Assembly: GCF_025562755.1 (NCBI RefSeq)
Contig: NZ_CP103300.1
Coordinates: 1,240,001 to 1,304,000, forward strand
Reading direction: 5' to 3'
Length of the DNA stretch: 64,000 nucleotides
Source of the DNA: Endozoicomonas euniceicola
GTDB taxonomy: Bacteria; Pseudomonadota; Gammaproteobacteria; Pseudomonadales; Endozoicomonadaceae
A model generated the notes under the pieces. That model ran no database searches. It saw only the letters and a program-made list of their open reading frames with translations, and was not told the origin of the DNA. Below, piece after piece: positions 24,507-33,574 of this stretch (its first letter is position 1; each line of letters starts with the position of its first letter). The position numbers were made by a program, and so were the translations under genes.

Positions 24507-25964
24507 ATGTCACAACCTCTGAACGTACTGAAGCAGCCCAGATCCTTTTATCTGATTTTTTTCCTTGAGCTATGGGAGCGTTTTGGTTTCTATGGGCTTC
24601 AGGCCATTCTGGCCTTTTACCTGGTTCGTCAACTGGGCGTTCCGGAGTCCGAATCATTTATTATCTTTGGGGCGTTCAATGCTCTGACGACGGGGCTGGT
24701 TGTTGTTGGAGGCTTTCTGGGAGACAAGGTTCTTGGTACCCGGCGAACCATTGTTCTCGGGGCTCTGGTGCTAACGGCAGGCTATTCGATCATGACAATC
24801 GCTGGTAATAGCATTGAGATGGTCTACCTGGCTCTCGGTACGGTGGCTGCCGGTAACGGTCTGTTCAAGGCGAACCCTTCCAGTCTTCTGGCCAAGTGCT
24901 ACAAAGAAGGCGACAACCGTCTGGAAAGTGCTTTCACCATGTATTACATGGCCATCAACATTGGCTCCTTTATTTCGTTGCTGGCGGTTCCCTATATAGC
25001 AGACCGTTTTGACTGGGGAACCGGCTTTATGGTCAGCGTCATTGGTATGCTGCTCGCTCTGACCAATTTTTTCATGCTTCGTCACTGGGTCGCAGATTAC
25101 GGCTCCGCACCAGACTTCAGTCCGGTATCTTTCCGAAGACTGATCCTGGTTTGTGCTGGCGTACTGGTGACCTGCTTTATCAATGCTTCCATTCTGAAAC
25201 ATATGATGATTGCTAACATTTTGCTGGCAGTGATGGGGGGCGGCGTTGTGCTGATTTTCTTCAGGGAAATTCTGGCTTCTTCCGGCACTGAGCGTGGCAA
25301 GATGCTTGTTGCCCTTGTACTGATGCTGGAAGCCAGCATTTTCTGGGTAATGTACTACCAGATGCCGACCTCCCTGAACTTCTTCACCATTAATAATGTT
25401 GAAAACGTGATCTTCGGTTTTGTGATCAACCCTCTCTCTTTCCAGTCCCTGAATCCATTCTGGATCATGGTGGCGAGCCCGGTGCTTGCTTACCTCTACA
25501 ACCACAACAGTGCCGCCGGCAAAACCATCAGTATGCCGGTCAAGTTTGCTGCCGGTATGGCATTGACCTCTGTCAGTTTTTTGCTGATCCCTCTGTCAGC
25601 CCGGTTTGCCAGTGATCTGGGGCTGGTCGCTCCGGCCTGGGTCGTGGGTTGTTACCTGGCCCAGGCTCTGGGTGAACTACTGATCAGCGGCCTTGGCCTT
25701 GCCATGGTCGCGCAGCTGGTTCCTGAGACTATGCATGGTTTCATAATGGGGGCTTGGTTTCTGGCGGCTTCGGCAGGCTCCGTCGTCGCTGGTTATGTAG
25801 CAGGTTTCACGGCTGTAGAAACGGATAGCGGCGCGACTGCACTGGACACCTTGCCCGTCTACAGCGCATTCTTCGAAACGACAGGAATTATTGTAGCGGC
25901 TATTGCCCTGATCATGTTTGTGACAGCACCCATGCTGAACAAACTGATGACCTCTGAAAATTAG
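24507..25964 (+). CDS. POT-family proton-coupled di/tripeptide transporter
   Basis: Major-facilitator peptide importer of the DtpA/DtpB type. Marks are LWERFGFYG (the ExxERF motif of proton coupling), the FNALTTGLVVVGGFLGDKVLGTR loop and AAGNGLFKANPSSLLAKCY with FTMYYMAINIGS. About 14 membrane spans. The frame is open from ATG 24474, but 24507 (MSQPLNVLKQPRSFYLIF) matches the family N-terminus and is preferred; no strong ribosome site marks either. Confidence 0.93.
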   Translation: MSQPLNVLKQPRSFYLIFFLELWERFGFYGLQAILAFYLVRQLGVPESESFIIFGAFNALTTGLVVVGGFLGDKVLGTRRTIVLGALVLTAGYSIMTIAGNSIEMVYLALGTVAAGNGLFKANPSSLLAKCYKEGDNRLESAFTMYYMAINIGSFISLLAVPYIADRFDWGTGFMVSVIGMLLALTNFFMLRHWVADYGSAPDFSPVSFRRLILVCAGVLVTCFINASILKHMMIANILLAVMGGGVVLIFFREILASSGTERGKMLVALVLMLEASIFWVMYYQMPTSLNFFTINNVENVIFGFVINPLSFQSLNPFWIMVASPVLAYLYNHNSAAGKTISMPVKFAAGMALTSVSFLLIPLSARFASDLGLVAPAWVVGCYLAQALGELLISGLGLAMVAQLVPETMHGFIMGAWFLAASAGSVVAGYVAGFTAVETDSGATALDTLPVYSAFFETTGIIVAAIALIMFVTAPMLNKLMTSEN

Positions 25965-26036
25965 GCTCAGGCTGACTCGCTACTAAAGCGCTCAACCTGA
26001 GGAGTATAAACCTGCAACCAGGTTCGGGTAGATGCA

Positions 26037-28079
26037 ATGAGAAAGTCATTTAAAGAAAAGATCAGGCCTGAAATCATAATATCTATGCTTTCAGGCTGGT
26101 CCAAACTATTAGTCATCGTCGTCTGTTTATTGTCACTGGCATCCGAAATTCAGGCTAAAAAAGTACATTATATTCGGTACGAAAAAATAATTTCTTCGGA
26201 AAAAAAAATTAACCTGTATATTCAATTGACCAGACTCGATGATGGTACAATCACTGTTCAAAATATTGGTGAACATCTCAGAGAGGTCATCGAATCAGCC
26301 GCAAAACATGACCTCTGTTTATATGATGGGGATTCAAGCGGTCTGCTCACTCTGACTCCAGCCCTCTCCAATGTCGGTGCCGCAGACCAGAAAGTGGTTG
26401 ATTCTGCCCCTATAGATACGTTGATTTCTCATCTTGAAAGGATTGGTATTACCCATGCCAACCCAATGATAGCATCTCGATTAAGGCTCATTTCAGAAGG
26501 CACTCACGAAGTCAGTTCAGGCTCGAATAATCCTGAGCGGGGGACACCTGTTGAGGAGTTGATTGATGTGGTCAGATGCCTGCGACGTATGATTACCGGA
26601 ACGAACCTCAGTTTGGTATTCAATAACATTGCTGCGTTAGAGCTCAGAGTGGTCGTTCCTGAAATGGTAGTGAGAAGTGACATGCCGCCTCTTTTTACTG
26701 TGCTCAGGGTAAGACGGAGCAGTGAAAATAACTCGCTGGTATTCAGGTTGCGTCAAGCACATCGGCCTTCTCAGCCATTCGATTTGGTAATAAACGACAA
26801 TGGTAGCTCAAACGTCCATATTCAGGGGAGTAGTAGCAGCCAGTTTCAAATGATCAGGTTTTCACAGCGGCCACAATTGTGCTTACTCTCCGATGCTTGC
26901 GAAGTGCAGGATGGAGAAACGTATTACCTGAAGAAAATACAGCCAAAAGCAAAAAACTTATTAGCGAGCTTTCATCAACTAATCACGCTTTTAGGTTTAA
27001 CTGTATGGTCTGAATTAGATGAATATATTAATAATGATCATTACGACCTGAGAATCTGGTTTGAGCAATTCAGAAGATATCAACCAGGAATATTGAGTTA
27101 TCTGAACGAACTGTTGCAGCAATACGATTCTCAGTCATGGGAACAGGATGCCATTAACGAAGTAATAGATGGATTTCAGGAATTGCCTATGAGGGACTAT
27201 AGACCTAATCTTGATTCCACAGGGCACGATGGCAATCAGGGCTCAGAGATTTTCAATAACAATGAATCGGCTGACTCCGGTGTTAGCCGTCCATCGGCAA
27301 ACAGTGCACCAGGAGCAAGCCGTGCTCAGCTTCATGCAAATCTTCTAAACCAGGCCCGGCGGGTCACTTCTGTTGCAGATGTCTTATCCTCTAACCTCGA
27401 ATCCGATTTATTAGGGCTGTTATCTGAGTTCGCAGGAGCTACAGGAATTAATCAGCAAAGGCAAGCAGCAACGGGTTCAACTGAAGGTCTTTATCCTGCC
27501 AATACGCATAGGACAGTCCGTAGCAACCATGAGCACTCTTCTACCTCATGCCCCCACTACGAGCGCTCTTGCTCCGTCAGGTTTGCCTGCTGTGACCAAT
27601 GGTGGCCTTGCCATCGCTGCCATAATTCTAAAAGTAATTGCGGGGAACGCACATTAAAAAGCTTCGATGCACAACAAATCAAATGCAATCTCTGCGGGGA
27701 GGAGCAAGCGCTCGGACAATATTGTCAGAAATGCAGCCTACGGTTTGGAGACTACTTCTGTTCAACATGCAAACACCTCACTGGATATGAGGACAATCCT
27801 TATCACTGTGATAAATGCGGCATATGTCGTCGTCATGGAGACAGAGCTTATCACTGTGATACATGCGGAATTTGTCTGGATAGGAGTCTACAAGGCAATC
27901 ATAAATGCAGAGAGGGTACAGCCCATGAGGAATGTTGCATATGTCTGGAAGATTCCTTTACAGGTTGTAAGATTTTACGATGCGGCCATAGAGTTCATAA
28001 AGAATGCTTGTCTCGATGGGTTGGAGCTAGCACAAATGGATGCCCAATCTGTCGGCAGCCTTTAAACAATAGACGTTAA
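26037..28079 (+). CDS. Exported CHY/CTCHY/RING-H2 protein (Pirh2-like ubiquitin ligase)
   Basis: Protein of 680 residues. It starts with a signal peptide (hydrophobic LLVIVVCLLSLASEIQA; start may be ATG 26037 or 26085). Residues about 40-500 are unrecognised. The C-terminus has the exact zinc-finger series of eukaryotic RCHY1/Pirh2: a CHY finger (CPHYERSC, CC, CHRCH, IKCNLCGEEQ, CQKCSLRFGDYFCSTC; about 505-580), a CTCHY finger (HCDKCGICRR, HCDTCGIC; about 581-630) and a RING-H2 (C633, C636, C649, H651, H654, C657, C669, C672). In eukaryotes this unit is an E3 ubiquitin ligase. Bacteria lack ubiquitin, so action in a host cell after export is the natural inference. Horizontal origin from a eukaryote is likely. 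Confidence 0.88.
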   Translation: MRKSFKEKIRPEIIISMLSGWSKLLVIVVCLLSLASEIQAKKVHYIRYEKIISSEKKINLYIQLTRLDDGTITVQNIGEHLREVIESAAKHDLCLYDGDSSGLLTLTPALSNVGAADQKVVDSAPIDTLISHLERIGITHANPMIASRLRLISEGTHEVSSGSNNPERGTPVEELIDVVRCLRRMITGTNLSLVFNNIAALELRVVVPEMVVRSDMPPLFTVLRVRRSSENNSLVFRLRQAHRPSQPFDLVINDNGSSNVHIQGSSSSQFQMIRFSQRPQLCLLSDACEVQDGETYYLKKIQPKAKNLLASFHQLITLLGLTVWSELDEYINNDHYDLRIWFEQFRRYQPGILSYLNELLQQYDSQSWEQDAINEVIDGFQELPMRDYRPNLDSTGHDGNQGSEIFNNNESADSGVSRPSANSAPGASRAQLHANLLNQARRVTSVADVLSSNLESDLLGLLSEFAGATGINQQRQAATGSTEGLYPANTHRTVRSNHEHSSTSCPHYERSCSVRFACCDQWWPCHRCHNSKSNCGERTLKSFDAQQIKCNLCGEEQALGQYCQKCSLRFGDYFCSTCKHLTGYEDNPYHCDKCGICRRHGDRAYHCDTCGICLDRSLQGNHKCREGTAHEECCICLEDSFTGCKILRCGHRVHKECLSRWVGASTNGCPICRQPLNNRR

Positions 28080-28181
28080 CTCATGTTAAGCACCCAGAAA
28101 AACCTGCCTGATTTTAAAGCATGAACAAAGAGCTGTTTGAGTTGTATGGCCATTAGGAAAGCGGCACTCAATAACCTACCG

Positions 28182-28223
28182 ATTCCTCCGTCATTCCCGC
28201 CTTCGCGGGGATGACGGAGGAAT
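28182..28223. repeat. Long inverted repeat with TCCCGC...GCGGG core
   Basis: ATTCCTCCGTCAT (28182-28194) is the exact reverse complement of ATGACGGAGGAAT (28211-28223), with an inner CCCGC/GCGGG stem, followed by ATTTTTC. It looks like the widespread 'TCATTCCCGC...GCGGGAATGA' small repeat family. It may also act as a terminator for the RING gene about 100 bases upstream. Confidence 0.75.
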
Positions 28224-28264
28224 ATTTTTCACTACGACTTAATTTAGGGGCGCAGCATTCAATA

Positions 28265-28366
28265 ACTTACCGGGCTGTTGGCTTTTGGCTATTAGCTGCT
28301 CATACAGCCAACCGCCAACCGCCAACAGCCAACAGCCAACAGCCAACAGCCAACAGCCAACAGCGG
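28265..28366. repeat. Dispersed repeat with eight AGCCAAC heptamers
   Basis: A 40-base head (ACCGGGCTGTTGGCTTTTGG, continuing to CTATTAGCTGCTCA) is followed by eight 7-base units (AGCCAAC or CGCCAAC) at 28306-28361. An inverted relative with about 90% matching head and three units lies at about 43917-43980. The rest of 28080-28402 holds no gene. Variable heptamer number points to slippage. Confidence 0.8.
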
Positions 28367-28402
28367 TATATTATGTTCTGCTGCTTCCCTTAATTTAACG
28401 GT

Positions 28403-29809
28403 TTACTTTGCATGACACTGGGCAGGAATTGACATGCCTTCACCGGATGCACCACTGATAATCCACTGGTTCAGCTCCTGCAGGTCGGTCGGGCTCAGGG
28501 TGCCAGCTATCTGCTTCAGCTTCATGGTGTTAACGATGTAGTCGTAACGGGCATTCAGGTAATCACGTTCTGCAACAAACAGTTTCCTCTGGGCATCCAG
28601 CACATCGGTAATGTTACGGGTACCCACTTCATAGCCACTCTGTACCGCGTTCAGCGCACTTTCAGAGGACACAATACCCTGACAGCGGGCATCCACACGA
28701 TCCACATCGGAGTTCACAGTACGGAACAGGTTACGGGTGCCAGAACTGGTTTCACGCAGGCTCTTGTCAAAATTCTTCTGAACCGACTCCATCTGGTAAG
28801 TGGCTTCACGAACACGGGAAGAGGTTGCACCACCACCAAACAGTTCCATGTTGAACTGGAGGCCTACTACTGTGGAATCACCTTTACCCGTTGTTAGTCC
28901 ACCATGCTCTCCAGGGCGGTCTTTAGTAAGATGATCAGAGTTATAATTGTAACGGGCAAATGCATCAAGGGTTGGAGCGTGTCCGGACTTCTGAACCTTG
29001 ATGTTGGTGTGCGAGGCTTCCAGCCCCTCACGAGCGGCCTGAAGGTTCAGGTTCCCGGACACCGCACTGTTTACCCAGTCGTCAGCACTGGCTGGCACCG
29101 GGTGGTTAACCGGCATCGTTTTTTGCAATGAACCGATTTGAGTGATGTCATGATTGGTGATGGTGCGCAGCGCTTCATAGCTGACACGCACCTGGTTCTC
29201 GCCCAGAATACGGGCGACACGTGCCGAATCATAACCAGCCTGGGCTTCCAGAACATCGGTTTCAGCAATCAGCCCCACATTGTAACGCTCTCGTGCCTGA
29301 TCCAGCTGTTGTTTAACGGCTTTTTCTTCCGCCTTGGCAGAAATCAGACTGTCCTCAGCCCGCAATACATTGAAGTAAGCTTCGGAAGTTCGCAGAATCA
29401 GGGACTGTTCTTCAGCAGAGAAACGAAGCTCGGCCTGGGCGCTGATACTTTTCGACTGATCATAACCGTACCAGTTTGCCATACGGAACAACGGCTGATT
29501 CAGGGTCGCGCCCCAGCCATGGCCGTTGCCATTGTTTTTCATGTCTTTACCACCACTGACCTTAGAGTTGCTTTTGGTGTACTGGGTGTTAGCCGACAGC
29601 GTCAGACTAGGCAGCAGAGTGGCACGACTCTGGTTTTTCTTTTCCTGCACGGCCTGCATATCGTAGTGAGCAGCAGCCAGCTGAGCATCGTTCTTTTGTG
29701 CCAGATTATAAACATCCAGCAGGTTATATTCGGTTTCTGCGGCCTGAACATTCAAAATGGCGCCAGCCAGGGCCGCCAGCAGAAAACCATTAGGGGAAAG
29801 TTTGAACAT
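28403..29809 (-). CDS. tolC: TolC-family outer membrane channel protein
   Basis: Outer-membrane factor that forms the exit duct for tripartite efflux pumps and type I secretion, 468 residues. The ATG at 29809 is chosen: TTGGAGA lies just upstream and the product begins with a signal peptide (FLLAALAGAILNVQA). TolC marks include YNLLDVYNLAQKNDAQLAAA at the N-terminus and the second repeat's VGTRNITDVLDAQRKLFVAERDY. No pump genes are adjacent. Confidence 0.93.
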   Translation of the reverse strand: MFKLSPNGFLLAALAGAILNVQAAETEYNLLDVYNLAQKNDAQLAAAHYDMQAVQEKKNQSRATLLPSLTLSANTQYTKSNSKVSGGKDMKNNGNGHGWGATLNQPLFRMANWYGYDQSKSISAQAELRFSAEEQSLILRTSEAYFNVLRAEDSLISAKAEEKAVKQQLDQARERYNVGLIAETDVLEAQAGYDSARVARILGENQVRVSYEALRTITNHDITQIGSLQKTMPVNHPVPASADDWVNSAVSGNLNLQAAREGLEASHTNIKVQKSGHAPTLDAFARYNYNSDHLTKDRPGEHGGLTTGKGDSTVVGLQFNMELFGGGATSSRVREATYQMESVQKNFDKSLRETSSGTRNLFRTVNSDVDRVDARCQGIVSSESALNAVQSGYEVGTRNITDVLDAQRKLFVAERDYLNARYDYIVNTMKLKQIAGTLSPTDLQELNQWIISGASGEGMSIPAQCHAK

Positions 29810-30010
29810 TATCTCCAAATCCTTGAATTAATATAAGGCCGAAAGCTGACATATAATGGATGGTGCAGGCCAGATGCTCAAGTTAAATCTTGGCTTTTTA
29901 CAGATTTTTACCTCGCTTTGCCCGCATACCTTGCAAGGCATTGGTTAAAACCGCACTCAAGGGTTTTCAACGGATATTGGAAGAGCCTCGCACTTGTCTT
30001 ACCTCTGAAC

Positions 30011-30661
30011 TTATACCAATTCCCACTCATCGTCATTGAAGCATTCTACAACGTCTCTCGCACTACCCATCCTTCCTACGTATCCACGATTCATATAAAA
30101 AAAAAGAAACGACGTTTCCCGTCTACCTGACTCGAAAGGAGAGCGAGCAATGCCGACGATCTTGTTGCCGGGAATAGGGTGCGTGTATTTCACCGTATAA
30201 CATTCTCTAAGAATTTCGTACGAAGCCAGGTAATTAAATCCGGGAGACCCAGCCTGTGGGATTCCTATGAAATCCCGGGCATCAATTAAATAAGCTTCAT
30301 TCTTATTAGGAGAATGGTTCCAGCAAGCTGCGGCAAAGCAAAGGAAAGTTTCAAGACCCCTTCCGCTCCAATAGGGTTCGCCTCTGGACGCATCCGCCAG
30401 AGTCACAAATGCCGGAAGGGGGAGCGGGTGAAAACCACATTGAAAAATATCAGCGGCAATACCCATTTCGGATCGAAATACGAAACCGGAAAAAATTTCC
30501 TCAACACCAAAACTTTTTTTTGTCTCGCAGGTGGCCTCCTTGAAGCCGGAGTCGCGTAACAGAGTTGTGTTCTGAAAAAACCTGCTTTTGGTTAAGTTAT
30601 ATCGGTTTTCCGCATCATAAACAGACATAGCTTGTTTGAATTTTTTAAACATGGCTCTCAC
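30011..30661 (-). CDS. Degenerate ADP-ribosyltransferase-like protein
   Basis: Divergent relative of the ART genes at 5.4 and 44-46.6 kb, 216 residues. The fold pattern aligns: NTTLL near the start, FVFRSEMG with the NAD arginine (R63), DIFQCGF, AYLIDARDFIGI, and HPIPGNKIVGIA. But the STS motif is replaced by GLETFLC (about 102-108) and the catalytic Glu position is Thr (T156 in CYTVKY). It is probably catalytically dead or altered. GTG at 30661 or ATG at 30652 could start it; neither has a strong ribosome site. No signal peptide. Confidence 0.68.
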   Translation of the reverse strand: MRAMFKKFKQAMSVYDAENRYNLTKSRFFQNTTLLRDSGFKEATCETKKSFGVEEIFSGFVFRSEMGIAADIFQCGFHPLPLPAFVTLADASRGEPYWSGRGLETFLCFAAACWNHSPNKNEAYLIDARDFIGIPQAGSPGFNYLASYEILRECYTVKYTHPIPGNKIVGIARSPFESGRRETSFLFFYMNRGYVGRMGSARDVVECFNDDEWELV

Positions 30662-30813
30662 TCAGTTCAATGTTTGTCAGTACTTGAATAACCAGACATT
30701 TAATAAGGACCTGGTTTATCGCTGGAGATGGACAGAGTCAGACAGGGATCAGCGCAGAGTCCAAAATGCTTCGTGTGTGAGTATAGTGCCAGTGTATGGA
30801 CTGTGCTTAAGGA

Positions 30814-31644
30814 TTATAAGTCAGTGCGTGCCTTTACCGTTTCATCTATTTCTTCAACTTTACTCTCAAGAGTTCCTTGAATGAAATCCCTGTAGAGCCG
30901 CAACGGAATAAAATAGTTCTTGTTTTTATCCATCCCATACTTATTTATCGTTTCCCCCAAGCCTACAACTCTACCTTTCTCGTCCATTAGTACTGCACCA
31001 GAATGGTAATCACTACTCAGCACCCTTCCAGAGCCATCAGTCCGTCCAGTGCATATTGACCAGTCCCCAAATTCTGGGTATCGAAAGCAACGTTCGCGCC
31101 TCTGGAGAGTTGTTAGCCTGAATTCAGGATAGAGCTCCGAAGTCGTTTGATTTCTATTTAGATAGTGAACTCTCCACAGGAGTTTCAATGTTTGTTTCAA
31201 ACTCAAGTGAGTGAAACTCATAATTGTGTGCTCATACGACAAGTCAGGAAATGGAGGGGCAAAATCTGACGCCAGTCTGAGCAAAACCGGATAGACCTGT
31301 GATTTAAGGAATTCTGCCGGGTAAAAAGGTTCCCAGATATAGCTTATATCTACTTCTTTGAAAGGCTGCGAAGCCAATCCGGATAGCCGGAGTTTTATCT
31401 TTTGTTGGCGGTTTTCAGGAATACACTCACTGGTGCTGAGTGCCCAGTTAGGACTAACGACAAGTGCGTGGCAATGCTTCCCACCGTTGCTACCAGATGG
31501 CGTTTCAACAAGTGTCAGCCAGTTACCCACTTTCTTTTCATCAAACTTCTCATTGGAAAAGGCAGGTTTAAAAACTAACACCCCCCCAACTACCAATAGT
31601 AGGAAGTAGCTCAAGAGCCCTTTTGCCCGCCTGTTTTCTAACAT
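30814..31644 (-). CDS. Exported trypsin-fold pseudoprotease (probable)
   Basis: The ATG at 31644 gives 276 residues with a signal peptide or anchor (LLSYFLLLVVGGVLVFKPAFS). The layout is chymotrypsin-like: CHALVVSPNWALSTSEC aligns with C...VLTAAHC, and HSGAVLMDEKGRVVGLGE aligns with the GDSGGPL...GIVS region. The catalytic His is replaced by Glu (STSEC) and the Asp before the Ser is His, while the Ser remains. So it is likely a non-catalytic relative acting in the periplasm or outside. The assignment rests on motif spacing only. Confidence 0.55.
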   Translation of the reverse strand: MLENRRAKGLLSYFLLLVVGGVLVFKPAFSNEKFDEKKVGNWLTLVETPSGSNGGKHCHALVVSPNWALSTSECIPENRQQKIKLRLSGLASQPFKEVDISYIWEPFYPAEFLKSQVYPVLLRLASDFAPPFPDLSYEHTIMSFTHLSLKQTLKLLWRVHYLNRNQTTSELYPEFRLTTLQRRERCFRYPEFGDWSICTGRTDGSGRVLSSDYHSGAVLMDEKGRVVGLGETINKYGMDKNKNYFIPLRLYRDFIQGTLESKVEEIDETVKARTDL

Positions 31645-31784
31645 GGCAATGCATCCTGGCGTCTGACGCAAAGGCAAGAATATAGACTATATTTTTCGCT
31701 CTTTTTTGAAGGTGACTCAAAAAGTGAGCAAGAAGCTCTGGACTTGCCCCCCCTGCGTGGCAGGGTTTCTGTGTCATATTGAAA

Positions 31785-31831
31785 GCGGACTGGGAGCCAG
31801 TGGTTTGCTCTGCCGACCGTACAGGTCAGAG
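31785..31831 (+). pseudogene. Short duplicated fragment of the DUF1249 gene
   Basis: Bases 31785-31831 resemble 33258-33305 inside the DUF1249 gene: GACTGG(G)AGCCAGTGGNTT, then CTCTGCCG and CAGGT(T)CAG. The rest of 31645-31872 has no recognisable gene. It is probably a relic of a local duplication or rearrangement. Confidence 0.45.
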
Positions 31832-31872
31832 TACATAGAGGTCATGTTTATATCCTACAGTGCTGGGAAGTG

Positions 31873-32898
31873 CTAACGTTTTTCCATACACAGATCAAAA
31901 CATAAATCCTCTAACTCCCGACAATCAAGCAATGACTGCTTAACGCTTGCTGGCCAATTAAAAAACTGGATGAAGACACTTGGATCGCTGACTGTACTCT
32001 TAGCTACTTCAACTTGAAAGGACTCTCCACTCTTTTCCATTAAATCTTCAATCCCTTTTTGAAGAACTTCAGGATTTTTTTCATAACCTAAATGCATATC
32101 AGCTGACAAACAACCCTCAACAGTGGTGCAAAACATTTCCCCTCCCCGTCGAATAAACTCCGCAAGCACAGAACCCAGAAAACCTTTGGGATATCCTGAA
32201 ACCAGTAAACAGTCACTGCAATCATCTGGCAAGCATTTTTCAATATCTTTTGGAAACGTAGCCTTTTCAACAGGAAGAAAACTTCCCCCATCACCACAAG
32301 GTTTCTTGTCATAACATTTAACCTCCATTACATTCATCAGCTCAAAACATTTCTCAAGAAACGCTGAACCTGATCCAATACCAATAATCTTTTTTGGGAA
32401 AGAGTTCTGGTAAGAGCTTTCACATAAAGAAAGCATAACGTTTGAAAAAGTACGAGGATTCATAGGATTATTACCCACACCTGGAACATCGCCATTAGAA
32501 TATACAGTGTCCGATATAAAAGAACGTAAAAAGCTCATTGCATTAATTTCTTGCTGTTTCAAATCATCATACTTATATGAAGAAAACATGACTCTTAAAA
32601 AGCCAAGAGTGTGAAAATGGGCACAACGCTCAAGCGATATAAGTACATCATTTATACGATCCTTAGCAAAAGAACCCAGAGCTCTCATTGAATTTACTGC
32701 TGACCATTCCAAATCATCACAACGAGATACGGGATACGAATCCAACATTTTAGCCGGAGCACCACCAGGCTTTGGACTGCAAAGACCAGGTGTTTTATGG
32801 GTATCGTCATTCGACTTTTGAGAAACTCCCGGTGGAACCAGGCCTGTTGACTGGGGGCCAGCACCAGCGGCAATAGATAAAGTAGAAGGTGCGATCAT
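31873..32898 (-). CDS. Possible SAM methyltransferase-like protein
   Basis: Not firmly recognised. The frame is open up to a TTG at 33000; ATG at 32898 (MIAPSTLSIAAG) has AAAGG 9 bases upstream and ATG at 32931 is another option. The middle has a Rossmann-like first strand and glycine loop (KKIIGIGSGSAFLEKCF) followed by an acidic-end strand (VKCYDKKP) and later CLLVSGYPKGF and GGEMFCTTVEG, the order seen in class I methyltransferases. No catalytic motif beyond this is visible. The first 60 residues are Ser/Pro-rich, as in secreted effectors. Confidence 0.5.
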   Translation of the reverse strand: MIAPSTLSIAAGAGPQSTGLVPPGVSQKSNDDTHKTPGLCSPKPGGAPAKMLDSYPVSRCDDLEWSAVNSMRALGSFAKDRINDVLISLERCAHFHTLGFLRVMFSSYKYDDLKQQEINAMSFLRSFISDTVYSNGDVPGVGNNPMNPRTFSNVMLSLCESSYQNSFPKKIIGIGSGSAFLEKCFELMNVMEVKCYDKKPCGDGGSFLPVEKATFPKDIEKCLPDDCSDCLLVSGYPKGFLGSVLAEFIRRGGEMFCTTVEGCLSADMHLGYEKNPEVLQKGIEDLMEKSGESFQVEVAKSTVSDPSVFIQFFNWPASVKQSLLDCRELEDLCFDLCMEKR

Positions 32899-33040
32899 CC
32901 AGTGTACCTTTATGGTTATTGTTTTAGCCATTGGCTTTGACAGTAACAACCGGGAAAGATTCCGCAGCTCCAGTACAAATTGATTGAAAAGGGCTACCAA
33001 TTCATAGAGTCAAACTCCGGATTCGACTATTCTTGGCATT

Positions 33041-33490
33041 ATGAACCGATCCATGAACAAACCTGCTTATAAGGTTAACCTGATACGACAACACTGCATT
33101 TGTGAAAGCAATTATCACAAACTGCTGAAACTGCTGCCTGACCTGGATCAGCAGGATGACTACCTATTGCTGGTCAGTCATTCTGCACACCAGGGACAAA
33201 TGCACTTCCATGTTCAGAACCGCGCCCGATATACGACAACACTTCGCATCACTTTCAAAGCAGACTGGAGCCAGTGGCTTACTCTGCCGTCCATGCAGGT
33301 TCAGCTTTATCATGATGCCGCCATGGCCGAAGTGATCAGCGTACAGAAAATTCGGTATTTTGAACCGGTCTACACCTACCCCAATGACAAAATGCTGTTG
33401 CCTGATGAGAAAGAACAGCTGAACTGCTTTCTGTCAGACTGGTTAAACTTCTGTTTCAGTGGTGGCCATGTTCATTACGGAATCGTTTGA
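33041..33490 (+). CDS. yqiB: DUF1249 protein (YqiB-like)
   Basis: Protein of 149 residues matching the DUF1249 family: NYHKLLKLLPDL near the N-terminus, LRITFKADWSQWLTLPSMQVQLYHDAAMAEV in the middle, and the C-terminal EKEQLNCFLSDWLNFCFSGG. The function is unknown. In enterobacteria yqiB lies directly upstream of cpdA, and the same order holds here, 84 bases apart. Confidence 0.88.
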   Translation: MNRSMNKPAYKVNLIRQHCICESNYHKLLKLLPDLDQQDDYLLLVSHSAHQGQMHFHVQNRARYTTTLRITFKADWSQWLTLPSMQVQLYHDAAMAEVISVQKIRYFEPVYTYPNDKMLLPDEKEQLNCFLSDWLNFCFSGGHVHYGIV

Positions 33491-33574
33491 TCCGTGGCCT
33501 CCTCCTTCACGCTCACTGACCTGCAAACCTGATACACTGTAAACTCTTAGAACCTGTCCTTCCTGAGCGAAAGA

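Noticed and set aside
28306..28361. CRISPR-like array
   Set aside because: The 7-base units are directly adjacent with no spacers, and no cas genes are present.
28211..28393. Short open frame across the heptamer repeats
   Set aside because: It translates the repeats (PTANSQQPTANSQQ) and has no start context. It is an artefact of the repeat period.
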